Positions 1-7,206 are shown, counted from the stretch's first letter. The stretch is 12,026 nt of DNA from Bdellovibrionales bacterium (GCA_005791855.1 SXUH01000411.1:1-12026), one strand, 5' to 3'. Translations and numbers: made by a program. The notes: a model not told the origin generated them from the letters alone.

Positions 1-918
1 GACGACCTCATGCGGATCTTCGGCTCCGACCGGATCAAGGGCATCATGGTGAAGCTCGGGATGAAGGACGACGAGCCCATCGAGCACTCCATGATTAGCA
101 ACGCCATCGCCAAGGCTCAGAAGAAAGTGGAGACCCACAACTTCGACATCCGGAAGCACCTCCTGGACTTCGACAACGTGATGAACGAACAGCGGAAGGT
201 GATCTACAAGATCCGCCGGGACATCCTCAACGACGAGGGCAACCAGGAGCTCGTCCACGACTTCATCGAAGAGGTGGCCTACAACCTCTCCGAGCAGTTC
301 AGGCCCGACAAGAAGGCGACCCTGCGGGAGTACCCGTGGGACGAGATCAACGCCACCGTCTCGAGCGTCTACAACATCGACCACCCGCTGACCGCCGAGG
401 CGTGCTCGAAGGAGACCTCCGGCGACGTCGCCGAGTACTTCAAGAAAGAAGGCGCCGCGGCGCTCGCGAAGAAGTTCTCGGGCTTCGACCCCGAGCAGGT
501 GAAGCTCACCTTCCGGGAAGTCCTCCTCGCCACCTTCGACCAGTACTGGAAGGACCACCTCCTCGCCATGGACCACCTGAAGGAAGGGATCAACCTGCGC
601 TCCTACGGCCAGAAGGACCCGCTGGTGGAGTACAAGCGGGAAGCCTACACCATCTACGAGAACATGAAGTACGCCATCAAGCGCGCCGTGGTCGAGCGGA
701 TCTCCCACATCAAGCTCATGACCCAGGAGGAGATCGAAGCCATCCACCGGCAGCAGGAGGAGATCCTCGAGGCCCAGCTGCGCGCGCACCAGGAGGCGGA
801 GAGAGCGAAGACCATGACCGAGGAGAAGAAGATCATCCGCGCCACCGTGAAGGTCGGCCGGAACGATCCCTGCCCGTGCGGGTCGGGGAAGAAATTCAAG
901 GCCTGCCACGGGGCCTAG
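1..918 (+). CDS. secA: SecA preprotein translocase ATPase, C-terminal part (5' end outside window)
   Basis: SecA is the cytosolic ATPase that drives unfolded preproteins through SecYEG. The frame is open from the first base, giving 305 codons, so this is only the C-terminal third and the nucleotide-binding domains lie upstream. Visible SecA hallmarks include [25 protein letters not shown] and [16 protein letters not shown] of the helical scaffold/wing region, then [19 protein letters not shown] and [16 protein letters not shown] charged coiled-coil linker rich in Glu, Gln and Lys follows. The protein ends in a SEC-C zinc motif, [13 protein letters not shown], with the C-x-C-x8-C-H ligand pattern that binds zinc and, in characterised SecA proteins, SecB and phospholipid. 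The stop is TAG at 916-918. The next gene starts 15 nt downstream, so the two are probably co-transcribed. Identification is secure; nothing can be said of its promoter. Confidence 0.97.
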   Translation, partial: DDLMRIFGSDRIKGIMVKLGMKDDEPIEHSMISNAIAKAQKKVETHNFDIRKHLLDFDNVMNEQRKVIYKIRRDILNDEGNQELVHDFIEEVAYNLSEQFRPDKKATLREYPWDEINATVSSVYNIDHPLTAEACSKETSGDVAEYFKKEGAAALAKKFSGFDPEQVKLTFREVLLATFDQYWKDHLLAMDHLKEGINLRSYGQKDPLVEYKREAYTIYENMKYAIKRAVVERISHIKLMTQEEIEAIHRQQEEILEAQLRAHQEAERAKTMTEEKKIIRATVKVGRNDPCPCGSGKKFKACHGA

Positions 919-920
919 GA

Positions 921-926
921 AGGAGG
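921..926 (+). promoter_or_regulatory. Strong Shine-Dalgarno site for the TTG-start gene
   Basis: AGGAGG lies 7 nt upstream of the TTG at 934 and directly follows the secA stop. It is the best SD in the neighbourhood and is the reason for choosing TTG 934 as the start. A near-perfect SD can offset the weak initiation of TTG. Confidence 0.75.
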
Positions 927-933
927 CATCGCT

Positions 934-2007
934 TTGAGCAATCAGAAACGGGACCTGACGAGCATCGACGACCTCGGCGAGTTCATCCACGAACTGAACG
1001 AGGAGATCGAGGAGGAGAAGGCCGCGGACTACGGAAGCGGCGAGGGCGAGGCCTTCGAGGACGCGGCCGCCTTCGACGGCGGCTTCGGCTCCGAGACCGG
1101 AACCGCCTTCGAAGAGGCCGAGGAGTCCCACCTCCCGCCGGACTTCTCCGGAAGCTTCGACGAGAGCGACGCCGCGGAGACCCCCTTCCTCTCCGAGGAC
1201 TCCGCGCCGGCGTTCCGGGATCCGGAACCGACCCTCACTAAGACCGAGATCCCCCGCGCCCCCGCGCCGGAGCGGACCGTCGAGGCCACCCCGCCGGAGA
1301 CCTTCGCCGACCTCAAGACCTTCGGGGAGAGCACGAGCTTCTCCGCGAGCACGGTGGAGGGGAACCCGTCCTTCAGCGTCCTCCTGAAGAACGTCCGCTA
1401 CATCGAAGACGTCAACGACATCCTCCTCACCCTCAAGGAGCTTGGCCTCCTCTCGGACTCCGAGGAGGTGATGAAGGGCCGGCTCATGCGCGGGAGCCTC
1501 CTCGTCCCGCGGATCTCCGAGTACGCGGCGATCCTCCTCGCCCACCGGCTCCGGCGCTTCGACATCGACATCCAGGTGGGCCTCTCCGACGAGATCCACC
1601 CGCCGAAGCACCGGGAGACCCCGGAGGTCGGGATCGTCTCGAAGTACAACCTCTACCAGAACCAGGGCCACCACTTCCGCTTCGACGACGCCAAGCTCGA
1701 CATCTCCCAGATCATCGTGGCCGCGACCCCGAGCCTCGAGGGCCACCAGGTCCTCCGCTACATGGGGGTGGCGTCGGAGCACAAGATCGTGCCCGCCACC
1801 ATGGTGGAGAACGAGAACTCCGAGGAGCTCCCGCGCTACTACCAGGAGCTCGCCCAGAAGCTCAAGGCCCACGCCCTGAAGGCCTCCGCCAACGCGGTGG
1901 TGGGCCTCAACTACCAGCTCACTCCGCTCCCGACCGAATTCGGGAACAGCAATCACAAGTACCGGCTCACCTGCACGGGAAACCTGGTGTGGGTCAACAA
2001 GGTATGA
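934..2007 (+). CDS. Acidic protein with YbjQ/UPF0145-like C-terminal domain, unknown function
   Basis: 357 aa, starting at TTG behind a strong SD. There is no signal peptide or membrane segment, so it is probably cytosolic. Residues 1-145 are low complexity and very rich in Glu, Asp, Ala, Ser and Pro, suggesting intrinsic disorder. Residues 147-220 look like a small alpha/beta domain of beta-alpha-beta-alpha-beta type that I cannot name. Residues 260-355 resemble the YbjQ/UPF0145 (DUF74) fold: IIVAATPSLEGHQVLRYMGV, then a helix (YYQELAQKLKAHALKASANA), VVGLNY and a final strand CTGNLVWV. YbjQ-type domains form pentameric rings of unresolved function; metal binding has been proposed for them. 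The domain call rests on motif memory, not a search. The gene sits between secA and glpD, and its stop overlaps the glpD ATG, so the two are translationally coupled. A role in secretion or in glycerol-3-phosphate metabolism is possible, but nothing in the sequence proves either. Confidence 0.85.
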   Translation: MSNQKRDLTSIDDLGEFIHELNEEIEEEKAADYGSGEGEAFEDAAAFDGGFGSETGTAFEEAEESHLPPDFSGSFDESDAAETPFLSEDSAPAFRDPEPTLTKTEIPRAPAPERTVEATPPETFADLKTFGESTSFSASTVEGNPSFSVLLKNVRYIEDVNDILLTLKELGLLSDSEEVMKGRLMRGSLLVPRISEYAAILLAHRLRRFDIDIQVGLSDEIHPPKHRETPEVGIVSKYNLYQNQGHHFRFDDAKLDISQIIVAATPSLEGHQVLRYMGVASEHKIVPATMVENENSEELPRYYQELAQKLKAHALKASANAVVGLNYQLTPLPTEFGNSNHKYRLTCTGNLVWVNKV

Positions 2008-3386
2008 ACCAGTACGAGGTCGTGGTGGTTGGCGGCGGGATCAACGGCTGCGGCCTCATCAGAGACCTCGCCCTGAACGGAGTCCGGACCCTCCTCCTCG
2101 AGAAAGGAGACTTCTCCTCCCAGACCTCCCAGAGCTCGTCGAAGATGCTCCACGGTGGCATCCGCTACCTCGAGACCTACGACTTCGGCCTGGTCCAGGA
2201 AGCCCTGGAGGAGAAGAACCTCTGGCTCCGGCTGACGCCGCACCTGTGCTTCGAACGGGAGTTCTACCTCCCGCTCTACGACTACTCCAAGTACGCCCCC
2301 TGGATGCTAAGGTGCGGCCTCTTCCTCTACGACTTCCTCTCCCACTTCCGGAATAAACCCCACGCCATGCTGGACCGCCGGGAGACCCTCGACCGGGTCC
2401 CCTCCCTCGATCCCGCGGGCCTTCTGGGTGCGGGGAAGTACTACGACGGCGTCGTCGACGACGCGAAACTTTCCCTGGAGTGCCTCTACGACGCCCTCCT
2501 CGAACCCTGCGCCGAGGCCTTGAGCTACCACGAGATCACGAGCGCGGTTCGGACGGCCGACGGGTACGAGCTCACCTACGCCTCCCGGCTCCACGGCACC
2601 TCGACCACGGTGCGAACGAAGTACCTCGTCTTCACCACCGGCCCCTTCACCGACGAGCTCCTGCCTAAGCTCGGGATCCCGTGGAGGCCCCGGCTCCTCC
2701 TCTCGAAGGGTATCCACCTCTGGCTCCGGGAGGGGACGATCAAGACCAGCGGCTCCGTGGTCCTCACCACCAAGGACAACCGGGTGGTGTTCGTGATCCC
2801 CCAGAGGAACTCCATCATGGTGGGCACCACGGAGACGCCGGTGGACCAGGAGATGTTCAACATCAGGCCGGTGGACGCGGAGATCGACTACCTCCTCCGG
2901 ACCCTCGCCCAGTACTTCCCGCAGGCGAACATCACCAGGGACTCCATCATCTCCACCTTCGCCGGGGTGAGGCCCCTGGTGCGAGAGGACGAATCGGTCG
3001 ACGAGAGAGGGAAGGCCAGCCGCTTCCACAAGATCTTCAGGCCCGACTCCCGGACCTACGTCCTCCTCGGCGGGAAGTACACCACCTTCCGGAAGATGAC
3101 CCAGGAGATCGCCCAGGAGATCGTGCCGAGGCTCGGGAAGCGGTACCTTCCGAACCTCACCCTGGGCCCCCTCCGCCAGAAATCTTTCATGCCGACCTTC
3201 GGCCCGAAACCCCAGCTCGACCTCGATCTCGTCAAAAAAATCATCTCCCTCGAAAAGGTCTCGACCCTCGAAGACCTGGTCAAACGCCGCCTCTCCCTGC
3301 TGGAAAATGTGAATGAACTTAAAGACGTTATGGGGATACCTTTAGACCTTGTGAAAAAAGCTTTGGATTCTTCTAGTAACACCTAG
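2004..3386 (+). CDS. glpD: FAD-dependent glycerol-3-phosphate dehydrogenase (GlpD type), shortened C-terminus
   Basis: Oxidises sn-glycerol-3-phosphate to dihydroxyacetone phosphate and passes electrons to the quinone pool, normally as a peripheral inner-membrane flavoenzyme. The protein is 460 aa. The N-terminal Rossmann FAD motif is GGGINGCG (residues 10-17), followed by the GlpD signature SSKMLHGGIRYLE (45-57). Further family blocks are GLFLYDFL (105-112), DGVVDDAKL (148-156), TTGPFTDELL (211-220), VVFVIPQRN and GTTETP (274-279), FAGVRPLVREDES (319-331) and GGKYTTFRKM (356-365). The C-terminal DAO_C-like part keeps STLEDLVKRRLSL (420-432) but is compressed; E. coli GlpD is about 500 aa. 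The start is ATG 2004, forming an ATGA overlap with the upstream stop; a GTG at 1989 is less likely. The last 50 codons or so become AT-rich, unlike the rest of the gene. A GlpA-like or broader DAO-family role is possible, but GlpD is the best fit. Confidence 0.93.
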   Translation: MNQYEVVVVGGGINGCGLIRDLALNGVRTLLLEKGDFSSQTSQSSSKMLHGGIRYLETYDFGLVQEALEEKNLWLRLTPHLCFEREFYLPLYDYSKYAPWMLRCGLFLYDFLSHFRNKPHAMLDRRETLDRVPSLDPAGLLGAGKYYDGVVDDAKLSLECLYDALLEPCAEALSYHEITSAVRTADGYELTYASRLHGTSTTVRTKYLVFTTGPFTDELLPKLGIPWRPRLLLSKGIHLWLREGTIKTSGSVVLTTKDNRVVFVIPQRNSIMVGTTETPVDQEMFNIRPVDAEIDYLLRTLAQYFPQANITRDSIISTFAGVRPLVREDESVDERGKASRFHKIFRPDSRTYVLLGGKYTTFRKMTQEIAQEIVPRLGKRYLPNLTLGPLRQKSFMPTFGPKPQLDLDLVKKIISLEKVSTLEDLVKRRLSLLENVNELKDVMGIPLDLVKKALDSSSNT

Positions 3387-3397
3387 CTCCAATTTTT

Positions 3398-3414
3398 CTA
3401 ATACCATCTATTAG
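3398..3414 (+). terminator. Weak AT-rich hairpin downstream of glpD
   Basis: CTAATA and TATTAG can form a 6-bp stem around a CCATC loop, 11 nt after the glpD stop, followed by a loosely T-rich stretch (TTATTCTT). The stem has only one G-C pair and there is no uninterrupted T tract, so it is a poor intrinsic terminator. The secA operon may end here inefficiently or by another mechanism. Confidence 0.25.
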
Positions 3415-3468
3415 TTATTCTTAGGTATGTAATTTTAGGCAGATAGCTAGCTTTTAAATGTAAGAGCG

Positions 3469-3483
3469 TGTAAGATCCGCCCA
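3469..3483 (+). promoter_or_regulatory. Promoter-like motif shared with the second paralogue (putative -10 TAAGAT)
   Basis: GTGTAAGATCCGCCC here matches ATGTAAAATTCGTCCC ahead of the neighbouring paralogue (4035-4050). In both, a TG is followed directly by TAARAT and then a CGYCC block. The likely -10 hexamer is TAAGAT at 3471-3476, in an AT-rich stretch, with transcription expected to start in or near the CGCCC. No convincing -35 box is visible. Conservation between two otherwise diverged upstream regions is the main support; the leader would be about 50 nt. Confidence 0.45.
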
Positions 3484-3533
3484 TCACTTAACCAAAAGCC
3501 TCTACTACTAGGGGCAAAACCTAAGGAACTTTC

Positions 3534-3953
3534 ATGAAAACAGTATTGATTGGATTACTCCTCTCACTCGCTTCACTGAGCGCCATCGCCGACAGCTACC
3601 TCGAGGACTCTTCTCGTCTTAGCGACTGCGCTGGTTCGGTCGAACTCCGCCGCTACGTTAACCAGGGCGTGACTCGCTACTCCCTGAAGTTCATCGGCGT
3701 GAACCAGTGTTCGAACGTCATCCTCGAGTCCGGCGAAAGCTACGAGCTCACTGACCGCTCTGGCCGCTTCGAGCACATCAAGACCTTCACCCTCTCCGAC
3801 GCCGCCGTTGCGACTGCTCGTCGTGGGAATGGCCTCCAGGTAACCGTTCGATCGAACTCCGGCGCTCACAGAGACCAGGTCACCGTTCGAATCAAGGGCT
3901 ACTACTCTGCCCCGGCTCCGGCTCCGACCTACGAGCCACAAGAGTGGAACTAA
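3534..3953 (+). CDS. Small secreted protein of unknown family, paralogue A
   Basis: 139 aa with a clear Sec signal peptide: MKT, then a hydrophobic core (VLIGLLLSLASLSAIA), with cleavage likely around residue 19. The mature protein is about 120 aa, with alternating polar and hydrophobic strands suggesting a beta-sandwich. It has two cysteines (in SDCAG and NQCSN) that could form one disulfide, which suits the periplasm or exterior. A short Pro-Ala linker (SAPAPAP) leads to the C-terminal octapeptide TYEPQEWN, identical in paralogue B. I recognise no family or active-site motif. SD AAGGA at 3523-3527 sits 6 nt before ATG. Codons such as GCT, ACT, TCT and CGT are used more than in neighbouring genes, a pattern often seen in highly expressed genes. 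It is a single-gene unit with its own terminator. Structural, adhesive and inhibitor roles are all open. Confidence 0.88.
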   Translation: MKTVLIGLLLSLASLSAIADSYLEDSSRLSDCAGSVELRRYVNQGVTRYSLKFIGVNQCSNVILESGESYELTDRSGRFEHIKTFTLSDAAVATARRGNGLQVTVRSNSGAHRDQVTVRIKGYYSAPAPAPTYEPQEWN

Positions 3954-3979
3954 GCTCCCTCAAGCGATCTTAAAAAAGA

Positions 3980-4006
3980 GGCCCTCTCCGGAGGGCCTTT
4001 TTTTTT
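3980..4006 (+). terminator. Intrinsic terminator of paralogue A (UCCG tetraloop)
   Basis: GGCCCTC and GAGGGCC form a perfect 7-bp stem closed by a UCCG loop (UNCG family, C-G closing pair), followed by nine T. It lies 26 nt past the stop codon, preceded by an A-rich run. This is a textbook Rho-independent terminator. Confidence 0.93.
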
Positions 4007-4034
4007 GCGAAAAATTTTGTGTAAAAAAACGCCT

Positions 4035-4050
4035 ATGTAAAATTCGTCCC
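4035..4050 (+). promoter_or_regulatory. Promoter-like motif of paralogue B (putative -10 TAAAAT)
   Basis: TAAAAT at 4038-4043 is preceded by TG and followed by TCGTCCC, matching the motif at 3469-3483. A weak -35 candidate, TTTTGT at 4015-4020, is 17 nt upstream, within or just after the terminator's trailing AT-rich DNA. The predicted leader is about 95 nt. Confidence 0.45.
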
Positions 4051-4145
4051 TCCGCTGGATTCGTTTTCAAAAAAAGCATACTGTGCACCGCAACAACCCA
4101 ACAACAGTCTCTACTTTTTGTCGAGACATTAACCTAAGGACACGC

Positions 4146-4556
4146 ATGAAAACTTTATTTGTAGGATTACTTCTCTCCGTCGCTTCCCTCGCCATGGCCG
4201 AGAGCACTCTCGAAGACTCCGCCGCTCTCTACGACTGCGCTGGTTCCGTCGAGCTCCGCAGCTACGAAAACCAGGGCAAGACTCGCTACTCTCTGAAGTT
4301 CATCGGAGTGAAGTTCTGCTCCGACGTGAACCTCGAGTCCGGCGAGAAGTACGAGCTCACTGACCGCTCTGGCCGCTTCGAGAAGATCAAGACCTTCACC
4401 CTCTCCGACAACGCCGTCGCAACCGCGAAGCGAGGAAACGGACTCCAGATCACCGTGAAGTCGAACTCCGGCGCTCACAGAGAGCAGGTCACCGTTCGGA
4501 TCAAGGGCTACAACACTCAGGCTCCGACGACCTACGAGCCACAAGAGTGGAACTAA
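4146..4556 (+). CDS. Small secreted protein of unknown family, paralogue B
   Basis: 136 aa, starting at ATG 4146 with AAGGA (4136-4140) 5 nt upstream. An in-frame ATG at 4083 would add 21 residues ahead of the signal peptide and has no SD. The signal peptide is MKTLFVGLLLSVASLAMA, with an A-M-A cleavage site. The core from DCAG to KGY matches paralogue A at 79 of 93 positions by hand count (about 85%), with both cysteines and the terminal TYEPQEWN conserved. Differences cluster in the leader, at charged surface positions (several become Lys), and in the Pro linker, which is shorter here. Codon choice again suggests high expression. Function is unknown; the pair looks like a tandem duplication with retained selection. 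Its terminator is shared, in convergent orientation, with the minus-strand operon. Confidence 0.9.
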   Translation: MKTLFVGLLLSVASLAMAESTLEDSAALYDCAGSVELRSYENQGKTRYSLKFIGVKFCSDVNLESGEKYELTDRSGRFEKIKTFTLSDNAVATAKRGNGLQITVKSNSGAHREQVTVRIKGYNTQAPTTYEPQEWN

Positions 4557-4584
4557 GCTAAGCCCAAACGCTTAAAGAAAAGAA

Positions 4585-4607
4585 GCCCTCTCCGGAGGGC
4601 TTTTTTT
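4585..4607 (+). terminator. Terminator between convergent genes, probably bidirectional
   Basis: GCCCTC and GAGGGC form a 6-bp stem around a UCCG loop, followed by T7. On the opposite strand the same hairpin is followed by TTCTTTTCTTT, so it can also end the minus-strand operon, whose last stop is at 4619. The stem-loop core is identical to that of the terminator at 3980, showing that the duplicated unit included its terminator. Confidence 0.9.
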
Positions 4608-4618
4608 ATTCCGTCGAC

Positions 4619-5695
4619 CTAGAACCGGTAGGAGAGGCCCAGGATCAGCCGGGGGCCCGCCACCGTCCTGTTGAACGCGTTCGAGGCGTCGTCGTCGCTG
4701 AACTTCTCGGCCCGCGAGTAGTAGTCGAGGAGGGCCCGCACGCCGAAGCCCTTGTGGGTGTAGAACTTGTACCCGAACCCGAGGGCGAACCCCGCGGTCT
4801 TCCCGCTCGCAGAGAGGTCGGGCCCGCCCGGGTTCTCGCTCCCCGGCGAGTACGTGGACTCCACCGTCCCGAGGTGGAAGCTCGCGTGGACGAAGGGGAT
4901 GAAGGCCAGGGTCTGGCTCGGAAGCTTCGTCGGGTGCCAGTTCAGCCCGAAGGAAAACTCGGTCACGTCGTTGGTGGAGCTCGAACCGTTGTAGGCCTGG
5001 CTGTTCTGCCGCAGGAGATTGAGCGCGCCCAGCACGCTGAAGCGCGAGTACCACTCCCGCTCCTTCTGCGGATAGAGCTCGGCCCCGAGGCCCAGGTGGT
5101 GGCCCGCCTGGGACGCGGTGACGCTCGAGGCTCCGGTGTCGGTCTTCGTGCTCCCGGAGAGGGCGGAGATGTTGAGCATGCCGAAGGCCTCCAGGTTCTT
5201 CTCGGGGATGACGGCCGGGGCGGAGTCCTCCAGGGCCCTCAGGTCCTCGCTGGCCCCCGTCGCTCCCGGGGCGAGGTCGCTCGCGCCTTCGGCGAGCGGG
5301 ATCCCGAGCTGGGTGGCGTCCCCCGTGGTCACCGCGGCCGGGGTGTCTTCCTCCACGATGGCCTGGGTCTCGTCCTTGGTGAGCTTGATGGGAGGGGTGA
5401 TCTTGATGCTCATCACCGATTCGTTGACGATGAAGTCCGCGTTCACCAACCGGTAGATGGACCAGACGGAGCGGGACGGGGAGACCTTCACGCACACGCC
5501 CCGGGCGACGAGGCCCGCGGTGACGATGAACTTCGCGTGGTCCCCTTCGACCAGGCCGTCCTCCGTCCCGCGGTTGATCATCACCGTCTTCCGGGACTCG
5601 GAGGTCTTCACCAGGCGCACCGTGAGCTTCTCGTCCACTTCCAGGGAGAAGGCGCTTACGGGGAGGAGGAGCAGCAGGAGGGCGAGTGTCTTCAT
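4619..5695 (-). CDS. Exported protein with SH3-like N-domain and putative outer-membrane barrel
   Basis: 358 aa. Signal peptide MKTLALLLLLLPVSAFS, cleaved near residue 17. Residues 20-105 form a small beta-rich domain with the motif NRGTEDGLVEGDHAKF and a later VSPSRSVWSIYRL. Both match equivalent segments of the upstream gene product. Residues 110-165 are an acidic Ala/Pro/Gly-rich linker. Residues 170-358 contain alternating hydrophobic and aromatic strands (HLGLGAELYP, EFSFGLNWHP, FALGFGYKFY, GVRALLDYYS) and end GPRLILGLSYRF. The terminal Phe and alternating pattern match the BAM recognition signal of outer-membrane barrels. ATG 5695 follows the upstream stop by 8 nt, with GAGG as SD overlapping that stop, so the pair is one operon. 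The specific function is unknown; the N-domain loosely recalls SH3-like domains of FlgT-type envelope proteins, which I cannot confirm. Confidence 0.87.
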   Translation of the reverse strand: MKTLALLLLLLPVSAFSLEVDEKLTVRLVKTSESRKTVMINRGTEDGLVEGDHAKFIVTAGLVARGVCVKVSPSRSVWSIYRLVNADFIVNESVMSIKITPPIKLTKDETQAIVEEDTPAAVTTGDATQLGIPLAEGASDLAPGATGASEDLRALEDSAPAVIPEKNLEAFGMLNISALSGSTKTDTGASSVTASQAGHHLGLGAELYPQKEREWYSRFSVLGALNLLRQNSQAYNGSSSTNDVTEFSFGLNWHPTKLPSQTLAFIPFVHASFHLGTVESTYSPGSENPGGPDLSASGKTAGFALGFGYKFYTHKGFGVRALLDYYSRAEKFSDDDASNAFNRTVAGPRLILGLSYRF

Positions 5696-5703
5696 GGTAT
5701 GCC

Positions 5704-7206
5704 TCAGAATGAATAGAGCACGCCGAAGCTCATCATCCCCTCGGCGAGTTTCTGTTCGTTTGGTAGAATCGTGTTCACCTTGTTCGTCTCGTACTGGTCC
5801 AGCGTCAGGATCTCCATGCTCGCCAGGATCCGCAGTCCGAAGTTGTTCTGGAAATTATACCGCATTCCGGCCCGAACTCCAGGGACTCCGCTCACGGTGT
5901 ACTTCCCCGTGTCCCCGGTGGTCGGGGCGCTGGCGCTGGCCCAGCCCGAGCGGACGGAGGCGCCGAGGAAGACCGAGGGGGCCTCGACCACGTGGGGGGC
6001 GTAGATGGGATACCAATTAACTCCGGCGGAGAGGGAGTACTCGTCGAGGTCGACGTTGGAGTTCTCCGCCTCGAGGGCCGTGCGGTTCACGCGGAAGGTC
6101 CCGTTCACCGTGAAGCGCTCGAGGGTCGGGTGGTTCAGGAAGGGGGTGGCCTCGAGGTCCAGGTCGACGGCGTAGCGGACACCGCGCCGGTGGCCCGGGT
6201 CCTGGTCGGTCTGGGCATCGGTGAGGGCCAGGGCGTAGTCCAGGTAGACGACGTACTGGTTGGGGTTGGCGACGATGAACTTCCGGCGGTCCCGCTCCTG
6301 GAGCACGGAGACTTCCCGGAGGACGGTCCGGAGTTCCTCGTCGGAGAAATCCTCAGACCAGCTCTCGCCCTTCTCCAGCATGGCCCGGTAGAGCTTGGCG
6401 TCGGCGATGGCCTTCTGGCTCTGGAGCGAGAGGAAGTTCTCGTACTCCGAGGGAACGCTCGGCTTCCGGCGGAACTCGTTGGCGAACTCGGTCCGCATCT
6501 GCTCGTCGTAGAAGGCGTCGTAGTTGAAGCCCGGGTCGTTGACCTTCTTGAGGTAGGCCGCCACGAGCTTCTCGAAGGTCTCGAGGCGGAGCTCCCGCTT
6601 AAAGTCCTCCTTGTACGGACTCTTGTAGAGCGCGCTCCGGTGCTTGCTCGAGCCATTCTTGTCCCAGACCTCGACCTCGACGAGGTCGACGTCGGTGTCC
6701 GTGCGGGTCTCGGCCCAGTGGAGCGGCTCCGCCTCCGGGTAGAGGTCCTTGAGCTTCGCGAGCCGGTCCTTGTCTTCCGCCAGGGCGGCCTGGGAAGTCT
6801 GGTCGGCTTTTTCCTTCTCCGTGACGACGGTGAGCTTCCCCAGGCGCGGGTCCCGACGGCCCTGGAGGACGGCGAACTCCGTGAGGAGGAGGTACTTCTC
6901 CCCTTTCACCAGCGGGGCCTTGTCGAGGGACTTGTAGAGGACCCAGGCGGACTTGGTGTCGTAGAGCTTGATGTTCTTGACCTTTCCGACGGGGACGAGC
7001 CGGAGGTCCCGGGCGTTCGGGTCCTTGATCTCTTTGATGACCACGCCGAAGTCACCTTCCCGCAGTCGACCTTCCTGCTCCCCTATATCAAAGAGCAATG
7101 TCTGACCGCTCTGGGACATGCCGATGAGTCTTGACCCAAAAATGGCCCACGCCGAAGGCATCATTGCTATCAGCAGCATGAGTGGAAGCACAATCCTTGC
7201 TATCAA
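5704..7206 (-). CDS. Large exported envelope protein: SH3-like N-domain, helical middle, barrel-like C-terminus
   Basis: 500 aa from a TTG start with AAGGA (7214-7218) 7 nt upstream. This start gives a complete signal peptide (MIARIVLPLMLLIAMMPSAWA, cleaved after residue 21). Residues 22-112 carry DIGEQEGRLREGDFGVV and IKLYDTKSAWVLYKS, aligning with the N-domain of the downstream gene. Residues 125-310 are charged and mostly helical, with coiled-coil-like stretches and tryptophans (LHWAETR, VWDKNG). Residues 316-500 show alternating strands (YVVYLDYALAL, VSGVPGVRAGMRYNF, FGLRILASMEIL) and end EGMMSFGVLYSF. The terminal Phe suggests an outer-membrane barrel. It is the first gene of a two-gene minus operon. 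I recognise no named family. The long periplasmic helical segment between two beta domains suggests a spanning or scaffolding role, which is inference. Confidence 0.85.
   Translation of the reverse strand: MIARIVLPLMLLIAMMPSAWAIFGSRLIGMSQSGQTLLFDIGEQEGRLREGDFGVVIKEIKDPNARDLRLVPVGKVKNIKLYDTKSAWVLYKSLDKAPLVKGEKYLLLTEFAVLQGRRDPRLGKLTVVTEKEKADQTSQAALAEDKDRLAKLKDLYPEAEPLHWAETRTDTDVDLVEVEVWDKNGSSKHRSALYKSPYKEDFKRELRLETFEKLVAAYLKKVNDPGFNYDAFYDEQMRTEFANEFRRKPSVPSEYENFLSLQSQKAIADAKLYRAMLEKGESWSEDFSDEELRTVLREVSVLQERDRRKFIVANPNQYVVYLDYALALTDAQTDQDPGHRRGVRYAVDLDLEATPFLNHPTLERFTVNGTFRVNRTALEAENSNVDLDEYSLSAGVNWYPIYAPHVVEAPSVFLGASVRSGWASASAPTTGDTGKYTVSGVPGVRAGMRYNFQNNFGLRILASMEILTLDQYETNKVNTILPNEQKLAEGMMSFGVLYSF

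Noticed and set aside
336..1241. Long plus-strand frame (301 codons) overlapping secA and the next gene
   Set aside because: It is an Arg/Gly/Pro-rich out-of-frame shadow typical of high-GC DNA, and it overlaps two convincing genes.
1989..2003. GTG start for glpD five codons upstream
   Set aside because: The ATG at 2004 forms a standard ATGA overlap and puts the FAD motif at the usual distance from the N-terminus.
2307..3029. 240-codon minus-strand frame inside glpD
   Set aside because: Antisense shadow of a well-conserved GlpD coding region.
4083..4145. Upstream ATG extending paralogue B by 21 residues
   Set aside because: It has no SD and would place charged residues ahead of the signal peptide. 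ATG 4146 has AAGGA at proper spacing and matches paralogue A.
3600..4556. CRISPR array or tandem short repeats suggested by repeated words
   Set aside because: The repeats are the two homologous coding regions, about 600 bp apart, not short regularly spaced units.
5992..7134. 380-codon plus-strand frame opposite the envelope gene
   Set aside because: Val/Leu/Glu-repetitive antisense shadow. The minus-strand frame has a signal peptide, SD and a sensible domain order. The same applies to 4754-5716.
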